Notes: a model not told the origin generated them from the letters alone. A DNA stretch of 64,000 nucleotides from Adiantum capillus-veneris (GCA_014529385.2 CM043947.1:104869811-104933810), one strand, 5' to 3'. Positions 46,439 through 58,804 are shown, counted from the stretch's first letter. Made by a program: numbers and translations.

Positions 46439-46554
46439 TTCGTTGGTAAGAGCTCACCTATTCTTAAGAAATGAGTGATTTATGAGAGCATGCAATATTT
46501 ATAAGGGCCCATTTAAAAAGGACCCTGTTCACACTAATTTTTTTTCAAAAAGTA
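46439..46554. other. Short spacer between H3-like and transposase-like genes
   Basis: AT-rich, with nothing recognisable. Both flanking genes are on the minus strand, with the H3-like ATG only ~115 bp after the transposase-like stop. Confidence 0.5.
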
Positions 46555-49548
46555 TTATTTTTTAAATAAACATGTCGCTAAGAGTTGGACCCTGCGTTCA
46601 CGTTTAGTGACTCGTGCAGTATCCACTTTGATCCTTGTCGCACTCTGCATCGCCGCCATGCAAAAATGCTTGGCGGGACCTTGCGACATTTGCCACTTGT
46701 TGCTATGCTCTTGACGACTCCATTTCTGCACTTCAATAGCAATTTTGGATTGTCGCGCATGCTCCATTGTGAGCTTATGAGAAAATGTTGTGCGAAAAAA
46801 CCAATTGAACATCTCCTCCAAATAATTGGATTGCACCATTCTACCACCATGTCGAGTATTTTTGAAGTACACTCCCCTTGCTCGATAATGGGACTTCTCC
46901 ATGCCTTGAGTGCAAAAAATTTCAAGCGATCCATACTTGTGTATAAAAAATGCACCATGCGCAAACAAGATATGTTGTTCACATGAGTAAACTATCCACA
47001 TTATTAAATAAAAACAATCCCTTGTAATGAATACACCATGTAAAATGACTTACCATATAATGTGTGATGTTATTTTCACCCCAAGAAAGGGTGAAGACCT
47101 TGGTAAAATCCGCCAAGGCTTCTTGAAATGATTGGCGTTGTTCTTCTGTTGTGCTGTTAAGGCCCATAAGCTTGACCATTTTATCAAAATGTGCCCAAAC
47201 TTGCTTGTGCTTGTTTGCAAGCTCGCCATTTGAATCATTGTCGGTAGTAGCTTTGCATAACTCCTTCCAACTGGTTACCTGCCTATTGGTTGGAGCTGTT
47301 TTGAGCATCATATCGACTTGGCTTTCCTTGGGAAACTTTCTTCAAAAAGTGTCTAGCTTTTTGTCCACTCATTGACACTTGTTGAGAAATTTCATGGGCC
47401 TCCCCTGTGTTCTTTGCAGCAACGATAGACACATTTCCACTGTGACAGCCAATGGAATTCAAGAGTACCTCCACTCTTTCGATCGCTTCCTGGGACTTTT
47501 CCAACGGTTTCATCGTGAAAGCATAGTCAATGTGGAGCTTTAATAGCCTATAAAAAATGCACATGAATGCATGTAATGTACAAAAATGTACGTTCGATAG
47601 AGGAAATCGAAAGATTGGATTCCAAGCGTGGTCCTTTTGATCACGGTCTGGGGCATTGAGCATGGGACATCTCAGAAGAGTCGCTTTCCATTCTCTACCT
47701 TCATCTCTGACATCACGACAATCTAACCCTTGTTCTCCATGCCCTTGCCATGGAAGCATGGATCCGGCCTTTGCAGTGCTCTTATGTGATTTTTTTCCAT
47801 TAGGTTTGTACCCTCGAGTGCAAAATAGACAAGGCATGAGAGAAGAAGACCCTTGTTTGCAGCCAAGCAAACACTTTATGGTCTTCAAATCCCCACCTAA
47901 GTGCCACTCCACATCATAACTACCAAAACCCTCAATCTCCAACTTCTGACCTGCAATTTGGGAGTGTATTACTTCTATGATCCATGGAGTTCTCCCAAAA
48001 ATCCATGAAAGTACTCCATTGGTCTCTTTGGGCACCTCAATAGCACCCAACCACCAAATGTCTTTCTCTGATTTTACGCTAAAAGATGGGGTGGGAGATG
48101 GCTCGACTGAATCCCTTCGCTTGGTTTGCAGAAGGGCCTCGTTCATTAGAGTGACACTTAGCCTCTCTAGCCTTCGGCCTTTCACTATTTGACACTCATT
48201 GAGTTTCAGCACAAAAGTGACTTTTGTGCCAAGCACTACAAAATAAATAGTGCTAAGACCTTAAACTTTAGAGTCTATGATAAGAATAATACCAAAGAAA
48301 AAAGTAAAGTGTGTCACCTTCTTCAGGTAACTCGTAAAATCTAAGCATGGCTTCTTGAAGACTTCTAAGATCCACGGAAATATTATTCCACATTGTGTAA
48401 GGAAAGCCCTTCTTTGAAGGTCTTATGGATTGTTTCTTACCTTTTCCCCTTGTCTTTTTTGCGCACGAAGCATAAAGGGAAGTTGGCATTGTGTCCTCAA
48501 TGTGTAGGTATGTCCGAATGCGGGAGAACACATCTTCGTTTGTGGCCTTCTTTGCGAGCTTTACCTTGTGAGGAACGGGAAATAGGTTTTCCACAATGCC
48601 ATGTTCTTTGAGGGCATCCTTTAGGAGTTGGAAAATAGCTTGATAGGCTTTGGTGCTGATTCCAGCCTCATCACAAGCTTGTTGAACGTCATCATCACTA
48701 ACCACATTTTTTAATTTACGCATAAGGTCCTTGGTGACTGCATCCTTAATGTGCTTACCTCTAGGTGATTGTAAGATAGAAATCACGTCTTGGGTATTGA
48801 GACAACTAGTGCGAAGGTTGACTCGATAATCTTGGCTTGTTCCACCGCATGCCTCCTGGTTGAAGTTTCTAGCAACAAATAAACATAAATGTTAGAAAAT
48901 AGTGTGAAGTAAGAATGCATCATGCAAGTAAAGACCAAATCACCTTGCGACTGTAACTCGTCGTTTGCGTGCTCCTCCTGAATGTGCAAGAGTTTCAATG
49001 GATGAATACGTGTGTTTGCGTTCCCTTGCACCAAGTGCTGTTTCTTTCAAGTATATGATGGTCTTGGTAAGCTTCTGGATGTGGGACTCCTTTTCTTGCA
49101 TTTGTTGTTCAAGAGTTTTAACTACCCTCTCTGAAGAGGCAGCACTCTCTTGTAATGCCGTCGTCTTGAGGTGAAGAGCTTGACATTCGTGCATCCACAT
49201 ATGCAAAGAAGCACCTGCACCCATACACAACCGCTTGCAATAGCCTAACAAACCTGCTTCTCCCCTCCCAAGAAATTGAAGAAATGTGGAAAGTCTATTA
49301 AACGGTGGATGGAAGCGGCTTACAGGATCCTATGTGTACAAATGGCCATCCACCCAAATGTCAACATTGGTCTCACAAGCGGTGTGACGTTCCTGTGATG
49401 ACCTTTGATCACCTTCACTACTAGTCTTCGGTGCAAATGCCGCGGGTAAGCGAATATGTATTCTTTTGGTGTGCGGAGTACGTGGTGGTGGAAGAAAACC
49501 ATTTGTGATGTCCGTGAGCACCATGGAAGTTGTTGCGTGAGGAAGCAA
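46555..49548 (-). pseudogene. Four-exon transposase-like gene with coiled coil
   Basis: Exons on the minus strand are 49548-48944, 48868-48318, 48235-47054 and 46991-46555. The first three joins keep phase (phase 2, phase 1, then an exact codon end), and donor ATG|GTAAGT at 47053 is consensus. Exon 1 encodes a coiled coil (VVKTLEQQMQEKESHIQKL). Exon 3 has WHLGGDLKTIKCLLG and a Cys pair (CLFCTRGYKPNG). Exon 4 has HKYGSLEIFCTQGMEKSHYR and VYFKNTRHGG. The GGDLK, HAF and QGMEK-type blocks resemble transposon-derived proteins I know from animal and plant genomes, but I cannot name the superfamily. Breaks: TAG 49330-49332, a 1-base shift near 47325 and another near 46980. Confidence 0.5.
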
Positions 49549-49559
49549 ATGATGAAAAG

Positions 49560-50137
49560 ATAGAGGGAGAAGGGTAGAGAGGTTGAGGAAGATGGGAGGA
49601 GAGAAGGAGGGAGGGGGGGGAGGGAGAGATTGGGGAGGAGGAGGAAGCTGGTGGCAGGGAGGGAGAGGAGAGGGAGAGAGAGAGAGAGGAGGGAGGAGGG
49701 AGGAGGAGGAGAGAACAAAATGTTTATTACTTTTTGGGGGAAAAGAGTTTTGAAAAAATGGACTTTCTAATCTTGTGGGTTAAAAAATGGGTCAAAAAAT
49801 GATTTTTGGATATGTATATATGTTGGGAGGGAGTTTTAAGTTAGAAACAAGTAAAAATGAATTTTCTTTAAAAAAGTCAAATTTTGTCTCTTTGTGACCC
49901 ACGTTTTTGTTGATGTGGACACACCCCTATGCTTCCTTCACTTTAAAAAAAGCTAGAGAGAGAAAGTAACCCTTTAGGTCCACATCCTACATTTGTCTTA
50001 AAAAAAAGCTAGAAAAGCCTACTCAAAACTACCTTCTTCAATGCCCTTGCTCCCTAAACCCCACACAACATTAGCTTTAATCCCTAAAAATTAGGATTCC
50101 ATACAAGGCCCATGCAAGGTTCATATTTCTCCTAATG
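49560..50137. other. Purine-rich tract and AT-rich spacer
   Basis: GGGAGGGAGGA-type purine tract at 49560-49710 upstream of the transposase-like gene, then AT-rich sequence up to repeat D2. The frame over the purine tract (PPPPSSLLSLSLPLLSL) is low complexity and not credible as a gene. Confidence 0.5.
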
Positions 50138-50433
50138 TGTTATTCAAGTCTGGTAAAAAGTAGTAGAAAACTCATACCTTGATACTCTGGTTGAGATGGT
50201 CATGAGGCAGTTGGGTTGCTTGAGCTCATCATGCATTGGGCACATCACTTCATCACCACCATTGCATACGTCGTCATCGATGTAGTTGCAGTGGGTGCAT
50301 CCACGGCTAAAGGGTCTCCACAAGTTTTGGCAGAAAGAAAAAAGACGAAAACAGGTTTGGCCCATTGGGATAAGAACCTTCTACATAGTGAGATGAACCT
50401 GCTCAAACCAGTCCACGCCGGTGCGGACTGGTT

Positions 50434-50727
50434 TTGACACGTTCACAAAGGCCCTTCCTTGTTATAGGAAAAACAAGTTGCATGACGTGTAATAGGAAAA
50501 ACAAACCGCATGATGATCAAGACCTGCTCCTGCAACGAGAAGCCGTGATTAGAAAGGAGCTGCTGATTCTCGATGACGCATGTGGAGGAGGATTGAGTTT
50601 GGACAACCTCAATTGCATTCCAGGATCCCTCCTCGTCGATGAGGACCAGATCTCTCTTGCTTGCAAGCTCAGTATGCTGAATTGCGGATTAGGTGTGCTA
50701 CAAGATAGGTTTATTTTGCTACACTAA
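50434..50727 (+). CDS. Unknown conserved open frame in repeat D2
   Basis: Counterpart of 24761-25060. It begins TRSQRPFLVIGKTSCMTCNR and is open over the same length; substitutions include Arg to Ser in that segment and Arg to Cys later. No domain is recognised. Confidence 0.25.
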   Translation: MTRSQRPFLVIGKTSCMTCNRKNKPHDDQDLLLQREAVIRKELLILDDACGGGLSLDNLNCIPGSLLVDEDQISLACKLSMLNCGLGVLQDRFILLH

Positions 50728-52087
50728 GTGTTGATTCCATGCTGCACATATGTTTGCAAACAAAATTTTTGGTTGCTATTGAAACGTGCGCATAATTTTA
50801 TGCCATGTAGAGGAAGAAGTAGTAGCAGCAGGAGTTCAAGGAGCAGAGAGTTGGGACCAAAGGCATTGAGTTTCAAATAGACTTAGTGCATGGGCATACA
50901 AACCCTTATGAAAACACCCTACTCAAGCTATCTTTCGCACGTACAATAAGAGGTGTGATTAGAAAGAAACTGAGGGATTTGCTCTCCCCTTTCCGTTTCT
51001 AACCATCACAATACTATACTGGCTATGGTGACGAGGGTGGCGAAAAAATGTGTGAAGAGACAGCTAATGGGGAGGAAGACGAAGTGGGACCCCATAGCCA
51101 GTCCAATTATAAAGTGTGGTAGGTGGTAATAAGGTCCTGGAGCTCCACATAGCCTTATAAGAGATGGCGTTCTGACGTTGTCTTGCTTGTAGAATAAAGG
51201 GTCCTCTTGATGCTTTGTACAGGAGTGCAATACCTAACCTTAAAGAACAGCTTTCTCAAGCATGCATCAAGAGCATCTCGTCCAATGAGGTATGCCTCAT
51301 AGGTCTGAGATCTTGGAGGCATGTAGGCTGCTTCACCAATAGCAGGATTGGGAGTAGCAAGAGCATGAAATGCTAAGTGGGTAGCAACTAAAAGGGGTAG
51401 GGTCTATGTGGGTTGAATGCCCACATTAGGTTTTGCAGCAGCCAAGTTCCCAAGGAAGGCCTCGGTGATGGTTGCATCACCATCATCATCGTGTCTACAA
51501 CATGGCATGTCAAGGAGGGTCGAGTAAATTTTCATGCAAGAAGGGTCTACACTTTAATGGAAGAGCAAGGCATGGTTTGAGCAGTCATGGGGCCACCGGC
51601 CTTGAAATTGGGATACCTCACCATAATAGAGGATCCATAGAAGGCTTGGTAGGCTTATTGCAAGGCATGTTGTGATAGCAAGGGAATATTATTTGCAGAA
51701 AGTCATGGTGGGATCACTCCTCTCGCAAGTGTGTTAGGATCATTGTAGGTTATTGCTCCAATGATACCATCATAGACTGAAAAATAAGAATAAGAGAAGA
51801 GATTGATAGTGAGAGAGGAAACATGCAGAGGCCTAGGAAAGAAGGCAATGTATACAATTGATTCCACAGGTATGGTTAGGGTGGGTTCATAGTAGGTGGC
51901 AGAAGGAGAGTATTGAAAAGCAGCCAATAATTGCAAGCCATGTAGGAAAAGGGGTTCACAGCATATCACGACAGTAACATAATTTCATGCCAACTCACGG
52001 TAGAGAATTCCCTTTTCTTCTTTTGACCCCGGCCCCCCTCTCACAATGTCTCACCCTTGAAAAGAAGACAAAAACATATACATAGAC

Positions 52088-52145
<58 letters not shown>

Positions 52146-53402
52146 AGTGTAATAATTAACCACTTTGAATATGCTTCTGTGACTTGGGATTTTGTTAAGG
52201 CCTCAACATGTAAAGATGTTTGAAATTTTGATGCTTTCGTTGTTTTGTGTTCATTTTCTGTTGAGATGCTAGTTGAATCCAGTATGACATGATTATTTTC
52301 TTCAATATACCTTGCTCTAGCATCAATTTGTCAAGGGTGTTGCACATATTTGCTCAAAAACTTGCTTCGCTCGGTTTTAGTTGCTCATTGAATGGAAAGC
52401 CCCGAATGTCTGATGTAGTGTTGTGGTCACCAAATCAATGAGGCAAGTTTTCCCCTTAAGCCCATTGTTGTTTGGTGTAGCAACTCATCCACTATTTTTC
52501 TTTTAGAATGCACAGGTTGCTGCTAGAATATAAAAGGTTTGAAAACTGGTCAAGATAATATGGTTGCTCTAGGTTTTGCTGATGACATTGACACTTTTTT
52601 TCAAGCTAAAACACTAAAAGAGGAGAAATTGAGAACCGTTTTTGTTACCACGGATTAACAAATGAAATTGGGGAGAGAGAAAAAGCGTAAGTGATAATAA
52701 GAGAGAAAATACCTATGGCAATGGTTTTTCAGCAATAAGAGCGATAAAGTCACGGGTATATACGTGCAACTATACAATGCTGATTGTCGCATATATTACC
52801 GTGAATATTACCGCTAAACACCTATTCAAAAATATAGGTGCTCATTTGGACCACCCAATTTTGGGTGGCCCAAATGAGAAACTTTATTTTTGACTTGCAT
52901 AAAACATATGAAACATCAATTGTTTTTTGAATAAGTATACAAAATAAATAAACTATAGAAATTGAATATACTTTAGACTGACAAATTAAAGAGCAAATGA
53001 TCAACTATTTAAAAAAGTTACAAATAAGATGAAAATAGTTGTATATACATATGCCATAGAGTTTTTTTTGTGCCACATTGGGACTTTATGAGAGGATTAC
53101 AAATGATTTTCTATCTGGCCAAGTCCCTCCTCCTCCTCCTCCTCCTCGTTCTCATTCATAGGAACATATTATGATCGCCCTGACTTTACTTAATCCAAAC
53201 CAAATTAAGCAAATTAACAACTCAAAACAATTAAGACAATATGATTTGTCTAAACTTATTACGTGTAGAGATCCAATCGCTCAGTTGAATTGCTCGCGAG
53301 AGATGTGCTTGTTCTCCAATAACCATCGTCAAGTTTTGAATTCTGTATGCCACTCTCGAAACATGACGATCTCTCGGGTTGGTCGACTACGAGTGCTTTT
53401 TC
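50728..53402. other. Non-coding interior of repeat D2
   Basis: Matches 25061-27743 of D1. It contains the (CT)n tract (52089-52145) and ~16 extra bases (GTCACGGGTATATACG-like) near 52748 that are absent from D1. No supported gene. Confidence 0.6.
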
Positions 53403-54300
53403 CTAAGTTAGCATTATCAACAAGAAATCATTAACTAAAACCTTTTCAATCACCGAGTTAGGTTGCAATTTAACCAAACCTACATATTTTTCCTTCGAGG
53501 CTACTTTGCCTCTCAAACCATAGTGTGTGGGAGTTTGTGTTGCCTGAGCTTTGCGTTGTTTGTAGGATGAACCCATTGCAGCTTGCTTGCCCTTTTTGTG
53601 CATTGCCCACTCCCACTCCGCATATACCATGTTGCCGCTGTAATAGCTCCTTTCTGGATCTCTAATCTGGTTGATCGTTGTCCGCAGTGCACATGAATGC
53701 TTGTTTTCAAAAAATGTGCTATAATATCCCTCCAACCACTATGTTGTAAAACGCTCATTGGGGGCATTTGGAAATCTCGCATGCAAGGCATCCTCAATGT
53801 AGCATGCATGATCGAGTAACTGATCTCTAAACTTTACAAGAAAATTCCTATACGTCAAGGGTATAAGAATCTGAAGATGGGGTCGAAATGTTGTGCTCTA
53901 TGCTGTACTAAAGTCACATCCCCACCATATTTTTCTCTAGTAGCACCCATGCGTGTCTAGCACGGGTGCATTAGTATCCTCATCCTCTGCGTCTAGGGTG
54001 GCATGCTCTAAAGTAGGGGACTTTGTCTCCCCATTAGCATAAACCCCCCAATGAACTAAGATCAACCTCAGTGGTCCGTGACTTACAAGGATTGCCTTGT
54101 AAAAAATGGCCACACTACCCATAATTATTGAGGATGCTTTCTTCATGCACAATGCTAAAATTGTTGGCCTCGGCAAGACCACTAGAGGAGGGACTACTTT
54201 GCTCATGTAGTTTGCCACTGACAAGAACGTGCATGATCACATCGTCATCCCAGGTTCCCAGTACTATCCTTTCTTTTTCAATCCGATAGAAGTTGTTCAT
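53403..54300 (-). pseudogene. Unknown repeat-encoded protein in D2
   Basis: Same protein as in D1, with its TAG stops shared (for example 53937). Its 5' part reads MNNFYRIEKERIVLGTWDDD from 54300, the coding sequence that D1 lacks. No domain is recognised. Confidence 0.35.
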
Positions 54301-55081
54301 CCTAATGATGATGATGGTAGGTGCTAGACTAAGAAGCTCTTAATGATCCCGATAAGTTTGTTGATAACTAGACTGCTCGAGCAAGAACGCACCACTGCAA
54401 TTTCCCTTGGCTTTAAAGAAGGTTTAGGTGCAAGTGCACAATAGACTGCCCAGAAGAATGCACAGCATATTACCTTATCAGATATCCAATAATATAATTG
54501 TTAGCGGGTACGCCGCGAGGGATGATGGAGCAGAGTGAGAACACAGAACAACAAAATGACAATCCGAGGATGTAGCTAACCCGACTAGGGCATGCAGGAA
54601 ATCTCTGGGTTGTCAACCCTAAGCTAGACACTAAAAACACTCTACAGTCACTAATCCTACCACTACACTATCATAAAGCAAAGAAACAGACAACGCATCC
54701 TACGAAACACTACAAGCTCGAAACAGTCTCAAATCATATCGGAAAGGCTCGAAATCGGAGGGCAAGACTCACAAGGACATATCCTATATGGCCAAACACC
54801 TAAACCCTGAAAACCATAACTGTAAGACCTCTAATCGTTGTCGCGATAGGCTCAAAACAGTAATTTCCAAAGTGTCCGGAATTGATCTACAAAGACATCA
54901 ATACGAAGAGCTTCTCGCTCTGATTCTAACGACTACTTGATCATTCCGAATGGGTGTCGTTTGAGGTACTTACGACCAAATATAGCTCATAGCAGGCGGG
55001 CTCGCGATGTGGTCCTCAGCTTGCATTGCTTGCGTCGACGCGAAGAGCTCCTCGATGTTAACACGCTCCTACTCTAAGATC
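54301..55081. other. Unassigned stretch left of the copia LTR
   Basis: Mixed sequence with no reading frame that I can support and no recognised repeat. It may be the flank into which the copia remnant inserted. Confidence 0.4.
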
Positions 55082-55568
55082 TGCAATGTAATTAGTGTGC
55101 GCAACGGTGTGTGTGCGTGAAGCTCACTACCCTGTGTTGCAGAACCCACGACTGTATATTAATTGAGATAACGTAATGTGTCCGTTACAAAGCCTTAGGT
55201 TTTAGCTTATATACAAAGCCTTCAAACCTAATGTCCGGCCAAATGACTTGAATTGTCCCTAGGCTGCTATAGAGCTTAATTACAAGAAACTGAGTTGGCT
55301 TTACTCATTATACAAGCATCTACGGCCAAAATACAAGTGCGGACTTAAAATATGAGGTTCCCGTAAACATTACAAAAGTGGCCGTAATGGCTCAAAATAA
55401 TAATAACGGGATATTCGATGACGTCCATGCACTCGTATCTTCATGTTGCAGCATCCATCTTCATATTCATTACTTCATCACCATCTTCATGTGGAATCTT
55501 TACAGAATCTTAATGGAATCTTAATGAAATCTTTATGGAAACGTTGTTTAAAGGGCGTCCTTTCAACA
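55082..55568 (-). repeat. Ty1/copia-like 3' LTR remnant
   Basis: On the minus strand it starts TGTTGAAAGGACG directly after the purine tract GGAGGGGGAGAG. It holds a TATATAA box at ~55208-55214, and ends near CTAATTACATTGCA. Length is 487 bp. The purine tract, short LTR and TGTTGAA start are typical of plant copia elements. No primer site follows its end, which fits a 3' LTR. Confidence 0.5.
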
Positions 55569-55582
55569 CTCTCCCCCTCCGA
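55569..55582 (-). other. Polypurine tract of the copia remnant
   Basis: Minus strand GGAGGGGGAGAG abuts TGTTGAA. A second GGAGGGGGAGAG lies further upstream near 55752. Confidence 0.5.
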
Positions 55583-56786
55583 ATTCTTGTTGTCCCCGAC
55601 AAGACCCTATGTCTTTGCTGGCCTTGACGAGTTCTTGATGTCTTCGTGTTGGTTGAAGTTGTTGTGGCAGCCTCTTCTGCAGTTGGTTTCTTTGTGTGAT
55701 GTTCAAGCTGCCTTGAAGTTGTACCTGTAGTGTATCTGAAGCCTGGAACTCTCCCCCTCCTATTGGTTGTTGTATCTTGAATTGCATGAGGTTGTATCGA
55801 CTTGTTGGTGCAGCAGGTCATTGTCATTGTATCTCTAGTTTGCTTTTCCTGTGGTTGTTATCTGGAAGTCGTACCTGTAAGTTGACTTGAAGCTTTGTCA
55901 AGCTGTTTTTTGGCCTCTCCCTTTTGACTTGTCAGTAGATTTGCAATTATTAGTGTGGGGATATCGTGGTTCTTCTTGTTTTTGTTGTCATAAAAAATAA
56001 AAGAGTAAAGTAAAATGTAGCGTATATACAAAACGAAGGTCTTGGATACCTGGACAAGACTAAAGGGAAAAACCCAATGGGAAAAAATGTCTTTAGCCAT
56101 AATTAAATGGGATGCTATATGTACTTAGGTTCTGATGTTATAGAGTTATGCTGAGTTAAAGTACATATGGACATATGGCTACTAGTATGGGCTTGATATA
56201 CATGGATAAGTGTTAGTAGCTTGAAGTCAAAGTCACTGTTGTTGAGCAAAGGCTCATAAAACCTGTTTGTGTTGGGTCATCGTCATTTGTTTTTGTAAGT
56301 GCATGGGTGGAATAAAAAAGAGTGCCTAATGCATATGTCCAATGATGGGACATCTATATGCTTGCATAGAGTTATGCATGTTAAACAAGATGCGGTGTGA
56401 GAGAAGAGTATTGATGGGTTCTTCATGGAGTTAGTGTAGCGAGCAAAACATATAGCATGAGTTCTTCAAAAGCTTTCACTACTCACAAGAAGGGTTTTTG
56501 CTGTCGAGGTTTCTCCACTCTTCCTCACTATGTCAAGTGCGTGAGTGTTTTTGTTTTTTACTACTCTGCCTTCTCCACCTTATATATTATATGGACTTTG
56601 ACTCTTATGCTCACCTCTTCCAGCATGAGCGACATGACTTTATGTATGCTCAACTCTCCAGCTTGAGCTTATACATATTAGCTAGACTCATGGACCACAG
56701 AAAAATATTTACTTGAAGCTTGGGTCTGACACTTTGCTCATTCAGTGGCTTAGCTGCCCGACTCTAGACTCTTATGCCATGTAAGT
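55583..56786. other. Unassigned stretch, possibly degraded copia interior
   Basis: Several short frames exist on both strands, but none shows a recognisable domain. It ends where the gypsy leader homology begins. Confidence 0.35.
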
Positions 56787-57654
56787 TTAATGGTGACTTT
56801 CTTGGCCCGAACATAAAGACTATGCGCTGCTGGAAAAAGATCTTCCTCGACACATGAACATTTATCTGGATTCTTTGAGTTAAATGAAAAGGAGTGAATT
56901 GAGGGCCATTTTGATCATCCATTAAAGCCAACCATGAAGCTCCCAAGAAGGCACACCTGACTTAACCTCTGATTTTGCCAAAATTTCAGCAGCATAACAG
57001 CATAAATGGCTTAAAAGACCAAAAAACCAGCTATCACAACTCGGAAAAATTTTGGTAGAGTTTCCCCAAAAGTAGAGCAATAGGAACCCAAAGTATAGAT
57101 TGTATATGTATGCATAAACTGTCAACAATAGAACCCGAGCATCAAACAGGACTCACTAGTACATAGCCTATGGCGAGGTCACAACAAGGGTGCTCCAGCT
57201 ACCTGTATCACCGAAAGGATCTCCACATTAGAGAATCCCCCAGCTCAATAAAAACCTCACGCTATCGACCCTCACATGAAGGCTAATGCAAATCGTGTAT
57301 AGTCAAGTCTCAGAAATGACTATCTTCAAGACCAAGTCTCAGAAATGGCTGGGACTGCCAAATACAACCAAGTATGGCTCCACAAATGCGTACAATAGCA
57401 GTTTTCACAAGTAACGTACAATCCAACAGACAATGCGCTCAAATAGGGGCCAAGTGATGCATACCGACAACAAGTGCAAGTGACATCACTGCTAGTATAT
57501 CACTGCTTTCCAGCTACCTGTACCTGTGTGAATCACCTGTACCTGTACATGTCCCTATAACCTATAACCTGTAACCTGTAGCCCTGAATCTCGAAGCTTG
57601 AAGCTCGAAGCAGAAGGTACTCGAAGAAGATCCTCCGTGGGGGCGCCAAAAGAA
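56787..57654 (-). other. Truncated leader and PBS of a gypsy element (copy C)
   Basis: Homologous to the leader of element 3 (21215-21995). The minus strand reads TTCTTTTGGCGCCCCCACGG inside the LTR, a TGGCGCC-type primer site. The element is cut off at ~56787; gag and pol are missing on this side. Confidence 0.6.
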
Positions 57655-58804
57655 TGTGAACGGGATGAAAACACACACAACATCTCTATAAAGACCCGAC
57701 ACACACTCTTAGGAAGATACACACACACACACACACACTATGGGGCACCACTCGGCTTATACAACCAGCCTGGCCGAGACAAGAAACACACAGACGGAGT
57801 GAGAAGAGAGAGATTTTCCACTTGCCCACTCAACACTCACACATACACACTCACACACACACTCTCAATTCAGCTCAAAGGAGGCAAATTTCTGTTGTTT
57901 AGACTCAATGAATCTCAGCCCAACACCAGTGGGGCAAATAGTTTACACAGTATTGAGGAAATACACCAGATACAACCACAAAGTTAAGCAGAGGCTTCAC
58001 TCACCGGAGAAGATTACACAAAAAAACAGCAAAAAATCTGTGAGGAATTTGGCAAAATGGACAATCCATTGCGTCCGGAACGCCCAAAAACCCCACCCTA
58101 CAATGTCACAGTGCTCAAATCCGACCTCAAATGAGCAGTTTAGGGCCAAAAAATGCTCCAAAAACAGCAAAAAACACACTTGCGGCTGTTCCTCCTCTCT
58201 TCTCCATGTTTTTTCTGGTCTTCTCTCATTTTTTTCAGTTCCCACACTTAGCTTTATTAGTTGGGCACCCGTGGCCTTTTAGATGACCTCAAACGGACCC
58301 CGAATAGGCCAAAAACTGACCTCGCAATGCATAGTTGTCACCTTTTTGCATCATCCGCACATCTGGCACTCAGTTTTTCCAAATAATGCATCCCGCAACC
58401 ATGTGAAGTGGCCCAAAAAATTGGTCCTCATGATGACCTTTCTGCATAAGTATCACAAGAAAACACCCATGCCGTGTCCATACTTCTCCGCGTGCAAGTA
58501 TTGACCCCGTTCGACCTCCTGACGCCACTCGATTCTATCTGACGCACCTGCTTACCTCATGTCGTCGGCCCGCGGATAGCTTCCTCGAGAATTTTTACGT
58601 GCTACCAACTCCTTCTTATTGTAGAAAAAACACATTGGTACTGATAATAGTGAAAATCATTGCACTATGTACACCCTGTCCTACCTGTACACACGTGGAC
58701 CCCACGTAACCACTTAGCTATGGAAATTGGGCAATCTTTTATTTGATGCACCATGCATGTATATGTACATATGCGTAATCCCTTTCTCCAAAAACCTCCT
58801 GACA
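57655..58804 (-). repeat. 5' LTR of a truncated gypsy element (LTR copy C)
   Basis: 1,150 bp, with plus-strand ends TGTGAACGG and CTCCTGACA. It is alignable with LTR copies A and B of element 3. Because it is followed by leader and primer site it is a 5' LTR. Confidence 0.75.

Larger units (their letters stand above)
50138..54283. repeat. Dispersed 4.15-kb repeat, copy D2
   Basis: Same order and orientation as D1 (24471-28624). It holds the conserved plus-strand frame at 50434-50727, a (CT)n tract at 52089-52145, a hairpin near 52838-52878 and the broken minus-strand gene at 53403-54300. Unlike D1, its minus-strand gene continues past 54283, so D2 preserves more of the original element at this end. 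Confidence 0.85.

Noticed and set aside
46585-46986. 133-codon plus-strand frame
   Set aside because: It is antisense to exon 4 of the transposase-like gene, whose motifs and splice site support the minus strand.
49320-49718. Pro/Ser/Leu-rich frame of 132 codons on the minus strand
   Set aside because: Half of it covers a purine tract; the overlapping frame with the coiled coil fits the spliced gene better.
28626-50119. A single TIR transposon with PIF/Harbinger-like ends GGGGCCCTTTGGGA and GGGCCTTGTATGGAA
   Set aside because: The two ends match too weakly, and no target duplication was found. It is kept only as a hypothesis under the composite-system finding.
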